Shown in pieces: positions 13,913 to 26,815 of a stretch of 64,000 nt of DNA. The DNA comes from Pelobates cultripes (Eukaryota; Chordata; Amphibia; Anura; Pelobatidae): assembly GCA_933207985.1 (NCBI GenBank), contig OW240915.1, forward strand, positions 268,690,596 through 268,754,595, in the 5' to 3' direction. Each line of letters begins with the position of its first letter. Position 1 is the first letter of the stretch. The notes under the pieces are model-generated. The model was not told the origin of the DNA, did not search any database, and was given only the letters and a program-made list of their open reading frames with translations. A program made the translations under genes and the position numbers.

Positions 13913-14892
13913 TGTGACGAAGTGCCCTTCGCCACTTGGTCCTGGAGAGGCCTACTTGCCAGCCTCCTCCCCTGTGACTATGACTCTTTCATGTATCTGG
14001 CTTTAAAGCCCCTAGTATACCTTCAGACAGACTATTTATGTAGGCTGCTTTATTTATCTTATGTTTTAGTCACCCTGTACCCATTATAGGTGCAGGGTGT
14101 GTGTAATGTAATTGTTTATAGTGTGTGTGTGTGTACTGTGTAATGTATTGCCTGCTCTCTTGTATTGCTGAGGTTTGCTACCAACTAGGTGGGTTTGGCT
14201 ATGGAACTTGTCTAGTGCCCTCTGTTGGTAGCAACAGCAATATGCACTACCTGAATTGCAAGACTGGTTCATTTGCATATTCAGGTGGATTTGCATATTG
14301 CTAATTCTGCAGGCAGGTGAGATATTTACTGTTAAATATTGTCTCCCCCTACCCCTTTAAAAATGTGCCATTGTGTTGTGATAAGTCACTGTGTGTTGCT
14401 TGATTTGGTTTGACTGTTTGGGATTTTATTGTGTTTTTACAACAATGTTATTGTGGTGACCCTATTGGCCAGTCCCAAGGGAATAAAGGTTTTGACAGTT
14501 CTTCTTGATCCCTCTAAACGTAGCCTTGTCTCGTTATTCGAGGGAGCTGTTATAATCACACTGGGGATTGGCATGCTCCCCTGAGCTTGAGTCACTTAGC
14601 TCTTTTAAGAGCTTGTTCCTGACACGCTCTCCTTGGAGGAGGGGTCTTCACCACACAGTCCTGGATGCTGGAGGTTCGTACAGGGTGGAAGGAAGAGTTC
14701 TTTCCCACACAGTCCTGGAGGACAGAAGCTGATCCAGGGTGGAAGGAAGACGGCGAGACTCCAGTCAAGATACGGCGGTTGCGGAGTCTGCAGTGGTTGT
14801 GGTGTCTGCTGCAGCGCTTGGAGTCCTCAGGAAGCGCTAGGAGCATCCGTCAACGGAGGGTATTCAGTCGGAGTACAAGGAGCTCCGTTACA
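13913..14892 (+). mobile_element. Solo LTR in unit 2
   Basis: A 980-bp copy of the unit LTR, TGTGACG to CGTTACA, flanked by AGCAC on both sides (13908-13912, 14893-14897). Several private substitutions near 14430-14570 and a shortened GCATGC-containing stretch near 14571 distinguish it. Confidence 0.85.
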
Positions 14893-15515
14893 AGCACTAT
14901 TTAATTTGTTGTTAATTCCATGATCATGAGATAATGTGAATACCAATAAGAGATAAGCCGAGATGTAACTTTATTTTTAATAGTTCAAATGTTTTGGATT
15001 GTGATAACGTTGAAAATACACAAAAACACAATTCAAGCCTGAGTTCAGGAGGTGTAATGGGATGAATAAATGGCTGTGATTATAACTGATGCATTTGACT
15101 GGTAAAACTAACATGAATGTACTTTAGTTTCAAATTACATGTCACACAATATAATATATATAATTTAACCTCCTAATAATAATAATAATAATATCTTTAA
15201 AAACAGAACTTAAACAAGTTGCAGAACAATTGGCAATGATGTCAAACCTTTTTTCTTTTCTTTTTGTAAAATATGCTTTAAAGTAGTTTTTTCCTCAGTA
15301 GGAATAGAAATAATCTAGTTGAAAAAAAGGCCTGTCACATTTTCTCTAGATCTCCCTTAGAACCAGGAAATGCTTGTGCCAGCAGGTAAACAAAAAAGCA
15401 TATAGGATACAATACAATAGCTATACTGAAGCAGAGTATACAATAGCTATACATTCTAATTACTGATGAAAAGAAACCAGCTCAGTACTGTTTTCAGCAT
15501 CAGCAAGGTAAACAG

Positions 15516-15523
15516 TATATAAA
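15516..15523 (+). promoter_or_regulatory. TATA box of gamma-crystallin copy 3
   Basis: TATATAAA, 65 bp before the start codon, in the same promoter context as copies 1 and 2. Confidence 0.8.
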
Positions 15524-15580
15524 GGCTCTTCATGCTATGTAACAGCACAACTTGCATGAGCAGATCAACCATCACTGAAA

Positions 15581-16631
15581 ATGGGAAAGGTAAGATGATC
15601 TGAATATTGTAAATATTTGCAACACAAGAAATTTTGGAAACAATAAACAGATTTTTTTTTTTTTAAATGAACCAAAGCAAATTCAAGTTTAAAATGCTTA
15701 CACTGAATGCCAGCAAACTTTATCCTATACAATATATCCTGGTGAGTTTATCTAGGCCAGAAACATGACAACATAATATTCCATAAACTAGTTTTGGACA
15801 TTTGCCGCCTCATCAAATACAAATTCATCAGAACACATGCTTCACATGTTTACTTTTTTCAGACTCAAGATTAAGATTTTTTCAGTTTTTGAAAGTACTT
15901 TCTAGTGAATGCCACTATTAACCGTAATAAATTGCTATAATTATGTGAAAGTGAATGCAAGTTCACCAATCTAAAAAAACACAAAATGTACCAAAAACAT
16001 ATATTCCAATTCGGTCCTAAACTTATATGTTTAACACCTACACTTTATTATTTGAACAGGATAATAGTAAATGTTTTTAGGAATCTATAGCATCAAGTAA
16101 TCAAACCAGAAACTATTTTTTAAATGAAATTATTAACCACTAAAACAATAACAAACTAAAAAATCTAAAATGTTCAAATGCATGGTTGTTTCACAGATTG
16201 TCTTCTACGAGGATCGTAACTTCCAGGGCCGCTCTTATGAGTGCAACTCTGAGTGTCCAGATATGTCCTCATATTTTCAGCGCTGTAATTCCATCCGAGT
16301 GGAAAGTGGAAACTGGATTCTGTATGAGCACCCCAACTATAGAGGACACCAGTATTACCTTAGCAGGGGAGAATATCCTAATTTCCAGCAATGGATGGGT
16401 TTCAATGACTCCATCAGATCTTGTCGTATTAGCCCACAGGTAAAGATATTTACCAAAATAGTTAAGAACCTTACATAAATATGATGCAGTACAAAAAAAC
16501 ATTATTTTCCAATTATCAATTATTATAGGTTTACCTTTGCAAATATGACCTTTTTTGACTATTATTCATGATTTTATGGAATATATCTTCAATTCAAAAT
16601 TCCATTGTCAGGTAACAGGTGGTTAACATGG

Positions 16632-16683
<52 letters not shown>

Positions 16684-17034
16684 CTGTATAGATTTTTGAT
16701 GTTTACATGCAATTATACAATTATTTTACTCTTGTTTATAAATATTTTTTTCTTCGTAAAGCACCATGGATCATTCAGAGTAAAGGTCTATGAGAGGGAG
16801 GATTTCCGAGGTCAGATGATGGAGTTCACTGAAGATTGTCCTAATGTCAATGAGAGATTCCGTTACCATGACATCCACTCCTGCCAGGTGATTGATGGCT
16901 ACTGGATGTTCTATGAGGAACCAAATTACAAAGGACGCCAGTATTACCTGAGACCTGGAGAGTACAGAAGATATACTGACTGGGGTGCCATGAGCCCAAG
17001 AATTGGCTCATTCAGGAGACTTCACCATTTCTAA
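15581..17034 (+). CDS. Gamma-crystallin, copy 3 (3 exons, complete)
   Basis: 174-aa lens structural protein, identical in amino-acid sequence to copy 2 (Arg37, Pro111). Exons 15581-15589, 16197-16439 and 16762-17034, AATAAA at 17077-17082. Identity of the coding and non-coding parts to copy 2 points to very recent duplication or gene conversion. Nothing suggests loss of function. Confidence 0.95.
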
Positions 17035-18792
17035 TAAGTTGTATTTATTACTAAATCAGCATGTCATTAAGAATATAATAAAAGCATCAAAAATTATCTT
17101 TAAGGTCTATATTTTTTCATTTTCTATTTAAGTTGTGGTTTCATACCTTTTACTTTACATGCAAAATGCAAACACTTATTTTAAACCACAGTTCAGTAAA
17201 TAAATTATTAATATAACAGTGGTTCCTATAAAAACAAATAATGAGTAAGTAATAAGGGGAATTATATTATTTTTTACATATAGTCCCTCAGGAAGTTGAA
17301 GTTGTGACATCAAAATACTTATAGCTTTTTTTACTGAAGGTGGTTTGACCCAAGATATTACAAGATAATACTAATGAAACAGTATTGTAACCTCTAAAAC
17401 TACATGTAGGTGGGTGGAGGTAATTTCCAGCAGACCAGATATTGTTTGGGATCCAAGATTCTCAGTATTTTGGCAGCAAAAAACACATTTACCTGTATTT
17501 ATCTGTTTTCAGAAGCTTAAATATTAACTTGACAGGATTGGGGAATGCTCTTAACAGCGGTATCAGATCCTGACCCTAGTTCACAACGTATAGATATTAT
17601 GCTTATGCAGCCGCCTTGTGCTTAAAATGGCACATTAAGTCAAAAGAGAAGTTCTTCTTGGGCGGGATCCATCTAATCACCTACCACAACATAGTTGCCA
17701 TCATGCTAAAGGATAATAAGGAAGACCAAATACAAAAGGGAAATTAAAGCCCTACTGTGGGACAACAGGCAACATTGAAGGACTGTGGTGATATCTGGAA
17801 AAGGCAAATCTCAAATCTGTTCACTTTCATCCATCACAGGGAGTGCCTGGTGGAGAATGTGGGTTGCTTAAAAAATGTGTGGGGTACAAGAGGAATTTTT
17901 TTTGGAAGAATGGACAAATTTTATTCCATGCCTATTATGAACTGTTTTATCTCATAAACAAACAAACTCCACTAGCATTAATAGATTTTTTTCACACACT
18001 AGTATAAGTTTCTTAAGACACTCAAATTCTTACATAGAGACTTTGAGTTATGTATTTGTACAATTCCTGACTGTCTAAGAACAGTCAGGATATTCTTTTG
18101 AAACATTTAATTTGCTAACATTTAATTTGACACAAATCACTCTGGCCTGGAGACAATTATTGAAGCATGACCATAAGTCTGAGACCCTAAGGCATCACAT
18201 TCTAAACTTCCCATGATCACACATGAGGATGCCATACATTATATTAGGTACTCTTCAGAAGTGAATGCTTTCCTAAGAAGACTAGGGACTCCTCTGTACA
18301 CTAATAATCCTGGAGGGGTTACAACCAGATCTCCCCATTGATGGGATATGGAGAAGATAACTCAATTGACCTTGTTTGTGCCCGTACTTTGCAATATTCC
18401 TGCAGTTTCATAGATGCTCAACCTTATGACGTCCATTTGACGGACTTGTGAGGTCCAATTGACTGCTATTAGCTAATATCTGATTATCAAATGGCTATTT
18501 TAATTGCTCATATGTTACCACAGAGGAGTAACTACGGGTAGTTTCTGTCTATGATGGTTTATTTTTATTTTTATTATATTTATTTTTTATAGTACTACTA
18601 TTGTTTCTTTGTACTGAGTAGCAGTTTATCCTCATTCTATAGTGCAGCTTATTTTCAGGTCATACTCTCCCTCAGACTTTCTATATCAAGTATAAACACT
18701 TGTAACTGATTGTCAAGTTCTCCCTTTTAAGCTAGCAAATCACAATAGATGACTGCAATGTTTATATTGCAGCTCTAGGTCTGCCTTCAGTG

Positions 18793-19181
18793 GCTGTCTA
18801 CCAGAGAGTAACTGGGGGCGCTTCCAGAATCGTAACAGACTTTTGGTCCTTTATCTAACGCTGGACGTCCTCACCCTCTACATGAGGACGTCAGATTTTC
18901 CCCATAACAAAGCATTGATTCAATGCTTTCCGAAGGGGAGGTCTTATGCGCGTGCGGCGTTTGCCACACATGCGCATTAGACCCTGCTTGTCGCAGGGTG
19001 GAGGAGGGGGCGGAGCTTCCACACAGCACCGAGGAATATCGGCACTGGGATAAGTTAAGTAAATAAAGGGTTTTTAACCCTCTATTTACTAGGGAAGGGG
19101 GCGCAGGGCAAGGGGGAGGTAGAGGAATCGGTAGTGCCAGGAATGCAGCTTTGTATTCCTGGAACTACAGTATCCCTTTAA
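18793..19181. mobile_element. TTAA-type MITE in unit 3
   Basis: Copy of the unit MITE at the equivalent position, ending CCCTTTAA at 19174-19181. Confidence 0.6.
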
Positions 19182-21393
19182 CACATTGTTTACCAGAAGA
19201 GACAATATTTGAAGCAGCACATTTTAAAACTGATTGCAGCTGTTCCTGTAATACTTTCAACTATTCAGCATGTCCTGATGCAAATTTGAAAGTACTTGGA
19301 ACAAAAGATTCATTGGGGAAAGTGATTGGCATTGTTCTGCCTGTCATTAACTCATGAGGTGACACTTGCGTTTTAGAGTTTGGAGTTGCATGAATATACA
19401 TTAATACTCCTAGTAAATATGTTACCCAACTACTCCCTTTAACTACAAGCGTTTATTTTTCAATTTAAATGTTAATGTAAAACAATTTAAATAGAGTTCC
19501 ATGGTCGTTTTGCCACAGATACTCTCTGTAACTTTGGTTTCTAGTCTTTAGGTCTTGGATTAAATTGAGCACATATGAGACACTCCTGTACTATATGTAT
19601 ACATCATTCTTTTAAATTAGGATGATACAATTTATTTTGCAGGATCTTAAACAGTTTTTATGTACAGACTTAAATCCTGCCCACATTCTCCATTATTAAA
19701 TGTAGGAAATTAGCTGTTCCTGAGATGTTTGTCACACCAAAGTTCCAATAATCAAATCAGATTGTATTGCAGCCAAAAATGTATATTTATTCAAACATAC
19801 ACACCATGAGAAAATAACACAAAGTCTTTGCACACATCTGGACCAATAGAGCAATGTGTAAGCACTTCAAGATAATATTCATTTTTGTTGTTAGAAGTAT
19901 TGGTGAGGAATTTCTAACTGTAAATGTTTGTATATGTCTAAAATTCAGTTACTCACGAGGCGTACACATAAGGTTACCTGACACTTTAAAATATGTGGCC
20001 ATCATAGAAAAAGGTTGTGGCTTAACCATTCTGTCCAATCTCTGATTAGAGCCAGACATTATACAAATGGTTAGGAAATAGAGGTAGGTGATGTATAGAG
20101 TCCCACAAGGGGAAACTAACATCAGGAGAGCTCCACTGTTTAAGAAATGAGGAATGGGGGCCCTCCCTTTAATCAATCTAAGGATAAAAAGGGATATGCA
20201 AACAAAAAGTATAACTTGAAAAAAGGGAGACATACTAAATGGTGCCCAGGGGAATACTAACTAGCATCTACGTTCCAGTTCCCCTAGTGTCCTCATTGGA
20301 GCTCCCTATTAGGTGGTTACAGTGGTGCAGCTCATGAGCCCTTGACTTGTATCCAGACTCCTGACCTGCACTCTGTTTACTTTATTTCTCCATTTTGTGT
20401 TTTATACAAATGTTTATTCTTGGGGGGTAAAATATAATTTACACGAAGGTCTTTCTGTTTACATGATTAAATGAATTTCTTCAAAAAGAAACTTCCTAAT
20501 ACACATGGGAGTCTTGCTTGCAATACTAGGTCAAAAGGTAATATCAACAGGCTTTCATCAATCATTATCTCAACAAGAACCATATGTGGTGAACATTGGT
20601 AAACAAATAAATAGGATCTCTCAGTTCTTGTGTCTGAAAGTATTTTAAAAGGAAATTAATTTCAACTAATACAAAACTTATAATATTCATATCACAAAGA
20701 TAAAATCCTACAACACATCAGATATTTAAAGTTCAATACATATATTTCATAACCCAGTGCAGGTGTGTCCCTTTATTAACATTATTAACATCTCCAAAAA
20801 TCAACAGTTCACTTTTTTGGTTTTGAGCTACAGTTTCACAAAGGAATAGGGCTATGTCTAAAAGTAATACACTAGGAAGCTAGGTGGGCGTTAAATTCCT
20901 GCAACAATGATAGTTTTACTGAAAGGGATCTTGATTGTGTCAGAGAGGAAATCAAAGGTGGCAAGGGAGCCAATAGTTTTTTAAAAGGGTGAACGTTAGA
21001 AACAATCCCAAGAAATTAAGAAATCCAAAGGAAAGATCAAATTATTTTCCAATTTAAGATGAAAAACAGACTAAGTTGGATTAATACCTCATCAGCTAAA
21101 AACAAAAGAATACGAGAATGTTGTCTTCAAAAAGCATTTACGTTTTTCAGCTCTAATAATTAAAAGAGAGTTATTTTTATAATAATCTAATCTATAATTT
21201 GGATAGGATAGGTACATGCTTCTATTATTTAACTCAATCTTCTCTCCTCTCAACTGTTTCTGGTGTGTTATTGTGTTTTGTTTGTAAATGTCTAGGCATG
21301 CAAAAGTGTGGATGTAATTTTATTACTGTGGAAACAAAATAAGGATTATTAAGAATAATAACATTCAATATTTTATGTAACCACAAAGAGCAC

Positions 21394-22382
21394 TGTGACG
21401 AAGTGCCCTTCGCCACTTGGTCCTGGAGAGGCCTACTTGCCAGCCTCCTCCCCTGTGACTATGACTCTTTCATGTATCTGGCTTTAAAGCCCCTAGTATA
21501 CCTTCAGACAGACTATTTATGTAGGCTGCTTTATTTATCTTATGTTTTAGTCACCCTGTACCCATTATAGGTGCAGGGTGTGTGTAATGTAATTGTTTAT
21601 AGTGTGTGTGTGTGTGTGTACTGTGTAATGTATTGCCTGCTCTCTTGTATTGCTGAGGTTTGCTACCAACTAGGTGGGTTTGGCTATGGAACTTGTCTAG
21701 TGCCCTCTGTTGGTAGCAACAGCAATATGCACTACCTGAATTGCAAGACTGGTTCATTTGCATATTCAGGTGGATTTGCATATTGCTAATTCTGCAGGCA
21801 GGTGAGATATTTACTGTTAAATATTGTCTCCCCCTACCCCTTTAAAAATGTGCCATTGTGTTGTGATAAGTCACTGTGTGTTGCTTGATTTGGTTTGACT
21901 GTTTGGGATTTTATTGAGTTTTCACAACAATGTTATTGTGGTGACCCTATTGGCTGGTCCCAAGGGAATAAAGGTTTTGACAGTTCTTCTTGATCCCTCT
22001 AAACGTAGCCTTGTCTCGTTATTGGAGGGAGCTGTTATAATCACACTGGGGATTGCTATGGCATGCTCCCCTGAGCTTGAGTCACTTAGCTCTTTTAAGA
22101 GCTTGTTCCTGACACGCTCTCCTTGGAGGAGGGGTCTTCACCACACAGTCCTGGATGCTGGAGGTTCGTACAGGGTGGAAGGAAGAGTTCTTTCCCACAC
22201 AGTCCTGGAGGACAGAAGCTGATCCAGGGTGGAAGGAAGACGGCGAGACTCCAGTCAAGATACGGCGGTTGCGGAGTCTGCAGTGGTTGTGGTGTCTGCT
22301 GCAGCGCTTGGAGTCCTCAGGAAGCGCTAGGAGCATCCGTCAACGGAGGGTATTCAGTCGGAGTACAAGGAGCTCCGTTACA
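21394..22382 (+). mobile_element. Solo LTR in unit 3
   Basis: A 989-bp copy of the unit LTR flanked by AGCAC (21389-21393 and 22383-22387). It has a variant GCTATGGCATGC stretch near 22055 where units 1 and 4 have GCTATGCTCTGCATGC. Confidence 0.85.
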
Positions 22383-23005
22383 AGCACTATTTAATTTGTT
22401 GTTAATTCCATGATCATGAGATAATGTGAATACCAATAAGAGATAAGCCGAGATGTAACTTTATTTTTAATAGTTCAAATGTTTTGGATTGTGATAACGT
22501 TGAAAATACACAAAAACACAATTCTAGCCTGAGTTCAGGAGGTGTAATGGGATGAATAAATGGCTGTGATTATAACTGATGCATTTGACTGGTAAAACTA
22601 ACATGAATGTACTTTAGTTTCAAATTACATGTCACACAATATAATATATATAATTTAACCTCCTAATAATAATAATAATAATATCTTTAAAAACAGAACT
22701 TAAACAAGTTGCAGAACAATTGGCAATGATGTCAAACCTTTTTTCTTTTCTTTTTGTAAAATATGCTTTAAAGTAGTTTTTTCCTCAGTAGGAATAGAAA
22801 TAATCTAGTTGAAAAAAAGGCCTGTCACATTTTCTCTAGATCTCCCTTAGAACCAGGAAATGCTTGTGCCAGCAGGTAAACAAAAAAGCATATAGGATAC
22901 AATACAATAGCTATACTGAAGCAGAGTATACAATAGCTATACATTCTAATTACTGATGAAAAGAAACCAGCTCAGTACTGTTTTCAGCATCAGCAAGGTA
23001 AACAG

Positions 23006-23013
23006 TATATAAA
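23006..23013 (+). promoter_or_regulatory. TATA box of gamma-crystallin copy 4
   Basis: TATATAAA, 65 bp before the start codon; the half-MARE pair and ACAAT cores upstream are unchanged, so the promoter is intact despite the changes elsewhere in this unit. Confidence 0.8.
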
Positions 23014-23070
23014 GGCTCTTCATGCTATGTAACAGCACAACTTGCATGAGCAGATCAACCATCACTGAAA

Positions 23071-24098
23071 ATGGGAAAGGTAAGATGATCTGAATATTGT
23101 AAATATTTGCAACACAAGAAATTTTGGAAACAATAAACAGATTTTTTTTTTTTAAAATGAACCAAAGCAAATTCAAGTTTAAAATGCTTACACTGAATGC
23201 CAGCAAACTTTATCCTATACAATATATCCTGGTGAGTTTATCTAGGCCAGAAACATGACAACATAATATTCCATAAACTAGTTTTGGACATTTGCCGCCT
23301 CATCAAATACAAATTCATCAGAACACATGCTTCACATTAAGATTTTTTTTTTTGAAAGTACTTTCTAGTGAATGCCACTATTAACCGTAATAAATTGCTA
23401 TAATTATGTGAAAGTGAATGCAAGTTCACCAATCTAAAAAAACACAAAATGTACCAAAAACATATATTCCAATTCGGTCCTAAACTTATATGTTTAACAC
23501 CTACACTTTATTATTTGAACAGGATAATAGTAAATGTTTTTAGGAATCTATAGCATCAAGTAATCAAACCAGAAACTATTTTTTAAATGAAATTATTAAC
23601 CACTAAAACAATAACAAACTAAAAAATCTAAAATGTTCAAATGCATGGTTGTTTCACAGATTGTCTTCTACGAGGATCGTAACTTCCAGGGCCGCTCTTA
23701 TGAGTGCAACTCTGAGTGTCCAGATATGTCCTCATATTTTCAGCGCTGTAATTCCATCCAAGTGGAAAGTGGAAACTGGATTCTGTATGAGCACCCCAAC
23801 TATAGAGGACACCAGTATTACCTTAGCAGGGGAGAATATCCTAATTTCCAGCAATGGATGGGTTTCAATGACTCCATCAGATCTTGTCGTATTAGCCCAC
23901 AGGTAAAGATATTTACCAAAATAGTTAAGAACCTTACATAAATATGATGCAGTACAAAAAAACATTATTTTCCAATTATCAATTATTATAGGTTTACCTT
24001 TGCAAATATGACCTTTTTTGACTATTATTCATTATTTTATGGAATATATCTTCAATTCAAAATTCCATTGTCAGGTAACAGGTGGTTAACATTGATAA

Positions 24099-24129
<31 letters not shown>

Positions 24130-24485
24130 TAGTCCTGAATAGATTTTTGTTATTTACATGCAATTATACAATTATTTTACTCTTGTTTATAAATATTATT
24201 TTCTTCGTAAAGCACCATGGATCATTCAGAGTAAAGGTCTATGAGAGAGAGGATTTCCGAGGTCAGATGATGGAGTTCACTGAAGATTGTGCTAATGTCA
24301 ATGAGAGATTCCGTTACCATGACATCCACTCCTGCCAGGTGATTGATGGCTACTGGATGTTCTATGAGGAACCAAATTACAAAGGACGCCAGTATTACCT
24401 GAGACCTGGAGAGTACAGAAGATATACTGACTGGGGTGCCATGAGCCCAAGAATTGGCTCATTCAGGAGACTTCACCATTTCTAA
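23071..24485 (+). CDS. Gamma-crystallin, copy 4 (3 exons, complete, Arg37Gln)
   Basis: 174-aa lens structural protein. Exons 23071-23079, 23660-23902 and 24213-24485; AATAAA at 24528-24533. It carries Ala111 like copy 1 and a private Arg37-to-Gln change (CGA to CAA, a CpG transition) in the first domain motif CNSIRVESG. Arg37 (Arg36 in mature numbering) is conserved in gamma-crystallins and is the residue altered in human CRYGD crystal-type cataract. Intron 1 lacks about 27 bases present in the other copies near 23336, and intron 2 has a shortened TA run. Splice sites remain canonical. The LINE insertion begins about 390 bp after the poly(A) signal and does not touch the gene. Confidence 0.94.
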
Positions 24486-24763
24486 TAAGTTGTATTTATT
24501 ACTAAATCAGCATGTCATTAAGAATATAATAAAAGCATCAAAAATTATCTTTAAGATCTATATTTTTTCATTTTCTATTTAAGTTGTGGTTTCATACCTT
24601 TTACTTTACATGCAAAATGCAAACACTTATTTTAAACCACAGTTCAGTAAATAAATTATTAATATAACAGTGGTTCCTATAAAAACAAATAATGAATAAG
24701 TAATAAGGGGAATTATATTATTTTTTACATATAGTCCCTCAGGAAGTTGAAGTTGTGACAGAC

Positions 24764-24919
24764 AAAATACTTATAGCTTTTTTTACTAAAGGTGGTTTGA
24801 CCCAAGATATTACAAGATAATACTAATGAAACAGTATTGTAACCTCTAAAACTACATGTAGGTGGGTGGAGGTAATTTCCAGCAGACCAGATATTGTTTG
24901 GGATCCAAGATTCTTAGTA
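24764..24919. repeat. 156-bp direct repeat, left flank of the LINE
   Basis: This stretch of unit 4 spacer recurs at 30716-30871 with only two differences seen (TAATGAAAC/TAATTAAAC and AGGTAATTTC/AGGTGATTTC). Both copies share unit-4-specific bases (TTTACTAAAGG, ATTCTTAGTA), so it is a duplicated target rather than pre-existing unit sequence. Confidence 0.9.
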
Positions 24920-24920
24920 C

Positions 24921-25221
24921 AGAGTCAACTGGATTTATTTGGATGCAGTATTGTCACACTATGGTTTTGATGGTTGGATTAAGAAAGCCATCATGGCCCT
25001 TTATGCAAATCCATCAGCACGTACTAAAGGACCAAATATCATAGCTCCATGGTTCCAACTGAAAAATGGCACACGACAGGGATGTCCACTCTCACCGTTA
25101 TTATACTTGCTTTCTATTGAACCATTAGCCGAGAATATTAGAAACAATAAAAAAATCTATGGCCACAAAACATTAGATGTAGAACAGAAATTAAGTTTAT
25201 ATGCTGATGACATCTTAATTA
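24921..25221 (+). pseudogene. LINE reverse-transcriptase fragment, N-side
   Basis: Frame begins RVNWIYLDAVL and continues through NGTRQGCPLSPLLY (RT motif with the conserved QGCPLSP) to LYADDIL, the catalytic YADD box at about 25200. The frame is cut at codon ILI by the Penelope-like insertion at 25221/25222. It resumes in frame after the duplicated 15 bp at 28686. RNA-dependent DNA synthesis was the ancestral role. Everything upstream of the palm is missing, so it is inactive. Confidence 0.88.
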
Positions 25222-25359
25222 GAGAAAAATAAATAAATTGTCCAATAGTCCCGAACCCCTGCAAAGATGAAAAAAGAGGTGTACTGAGACCAATGGACAA
25301 GGATAGTGGTCAGGGGGTGGTGCCAGTCCACCAAAGGGCTTGGACCCGGATAAGTATAT

Positions 25360-26815
25360 ATATAGAAAAGGACTTTAAACTGGCAACAGTAGTAGTGTAT
25401 TCTGGACAACTTGGAAGTCCGTGCCTTAAAAAACCTACAGTAATGCGATGTTGGGCTATTGGGAGAAGGGAAGGGTAGCCGAAACAGAAAAGAATCAGCT
25501 CCCTAATATCTTATAGATAGTGTTCCTGCAAAAGTGATCACCTGACAGTGTCTTTATTAGATCCTTATTATTAGCAAGAAATCACCAACTAAAAAGTCAC
25601 CCAACAGGGGTTAAAGAAAGAAAATTTCCCGTGGAGCCACTGGAACAGTATAAATAAAGAGAGAGAGGAGGTTGTAACTACAATGTTGTAGTCAATAGTG
25701 CAAGAAAGAAAGATAACCCCTTGGTATGGGTTATTACCCCTCTAATCTCTTTATAAAGGAAAGAGAGGTTCTGCACTAGTCCCTATCGTCCTCCCAACAC
25801 CTTCGAGGGTGTTCTAATCTATGCCTCAATCTACAAGAGAGGGAGAGATATACTGCCTAGTGTGCCATCACATTAACTGTGAGGACGGCACTGTATACGG
25901 TAAAGAAAAAATAAATAAAATAACCTACAAGGGTCTAAATACCCATGGTGAAGAGAAGTGTCCCTAAAGTGAGCAAACAAAAAGTGATAAAGAAATCGTG
26001 ACGAGCTGTACGCCCGACGCGCGTTTCGGTGTTTAACAACACCTTCGTCAGGGGCTAAGAAATGTCTCGTGAAAAAGCCGGGACTTTTAAATCGCCGTGT
26101 ATCCAATCAGATGTGAGGTCCCCCCCCACGTCATTAGATCATGTGTCCGGGATATCCTCGCGTCATTCATGACGTGTGACCCCATGTGACCTAGCCTGTA
26201 GGCGGGGCGAATTACGTCAATAATGACGCATTGCCCCCACGTGGCTGTCCATGGTTAGAAGGAATGGGTTGGACAGTTAGGCGGACGTCATTTGATTGGC
26301 GAATCAAATGATGTATTCGCCGATCAGAGGCTAAAGGGAGTCTAAGAGTAAATAGAGAAGTCACGATGTGTAAACATTGAATATGTGACTTCATTTGTCG
26401 TCTATTGGAATTACTCTGTCTAAATAGAAATATAGGTAGCTGTGTATATAAGAGATATTTTATTGTTAACTGAAAAGTATAACTTTTTCCGTTTAGTCAA
26501 TTTTATTATACAATGATTGCTACAAAATAAAAGAACAGAGAGGTAAAACCCTATAATTGTTCAACAGTTTCCGTCCCGCTTAGAGGATGCGTTAACTGTA
26601 TGAAACGTTAAGAAGGGTCATATTGAGTATTTTGCAATGTTAATAATGAATGAAGAGAGTATTCAATGCTACTATTACATCAATTGATTTAAAGGAGATT
26701 GGCACAGGATTTAAAAAAGGGGTAAGTGATGAGTTAAATTATTTACAGTGAATTATTTACAGTGCTGGTTAGAAGTTACAAGTTGTCATGCTTTTTATTT
26801 TAGGAGATTATGTAA
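25360..26815. repeat. Left arm of the PLE palindrome
   Basis: About 1.46 kb whose reverse complement matches 27214-28670 with fewer than about a dozen differences seen by eye. Paired positions sum to 54029-54030 from end to end, so hardly any indels have accumulated. In minus orientation it is the 3' UTR after the endonuclease frame. Confidence 0.93.
26001..26070 (-). ncRNA. Hammerhead-ribozyme-like motif, left arm
   Basis: Read on the minus strand: outer stem I strand ACGAG, CCC next to the core, core CTGACGA, stem II GGTGTT/AACACC around a short loop, core GAAA, a very short stem III (CGCGCG), the cleavage triplet GTC, then GGG and CTCGT closing stem I. All invariant core positions of the hammerhead (CUGANGA...GAAA...UH) are present. 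Cleavage is predicted after minus-strand base 26016. Hammerheads with minimal stem III are known from Penelope-like elements. Orientation is the same as the endonuclease frame. Confidence 0.8.

Larger units (their letters stand above)
7495..14975 (+). repeat. Tandem unit 2 of the gamma-crystallin array
   Basis: Second unit, 7481 bp, nearly identical to the others throughout spacer, MITE and LTR. It shares with unit 3, against units 1 and 4, several derived bases: the Pro111 codon, TTCAGGTCATAC near 11175, TTTTTATGTACAG near 12178 and GAGCAATG near 12370. Its LTR carries private changes (for example near 14430 and 14468). The spacers 9603-11310 and 11702-13907 contain no recognisable gene. Confidence 0.95.
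14976..22465 (+). repeat. Tandem unit 3 of the gamma-crystallin array
   Basis: Third unit, 7490 bp, closest to unit 2 by shared single-base variants. It has an extra G in a G-run near 20158 that is also seen in unit 4, which opens a 94-codon reading frame on the minus strand with no recognisable family. The spacers 17083-18790 and 19182-21388 contain no recognisable gene. Confidence 0.95.

Noticed and set aside
19949..20233. 94-codon minus-strand frame in units 3 and 4
   Set aside because: It exists only because of one extra G in a homopolymer; units 1 and 2 break it.
25873..26106. 77-codon minus-strand frame in the PLE arm (and its mirror at 27924)
   Set aside because: It spans the hammerhead motif and 3' UTR; it is open by chance and duplicated by the palindrome.
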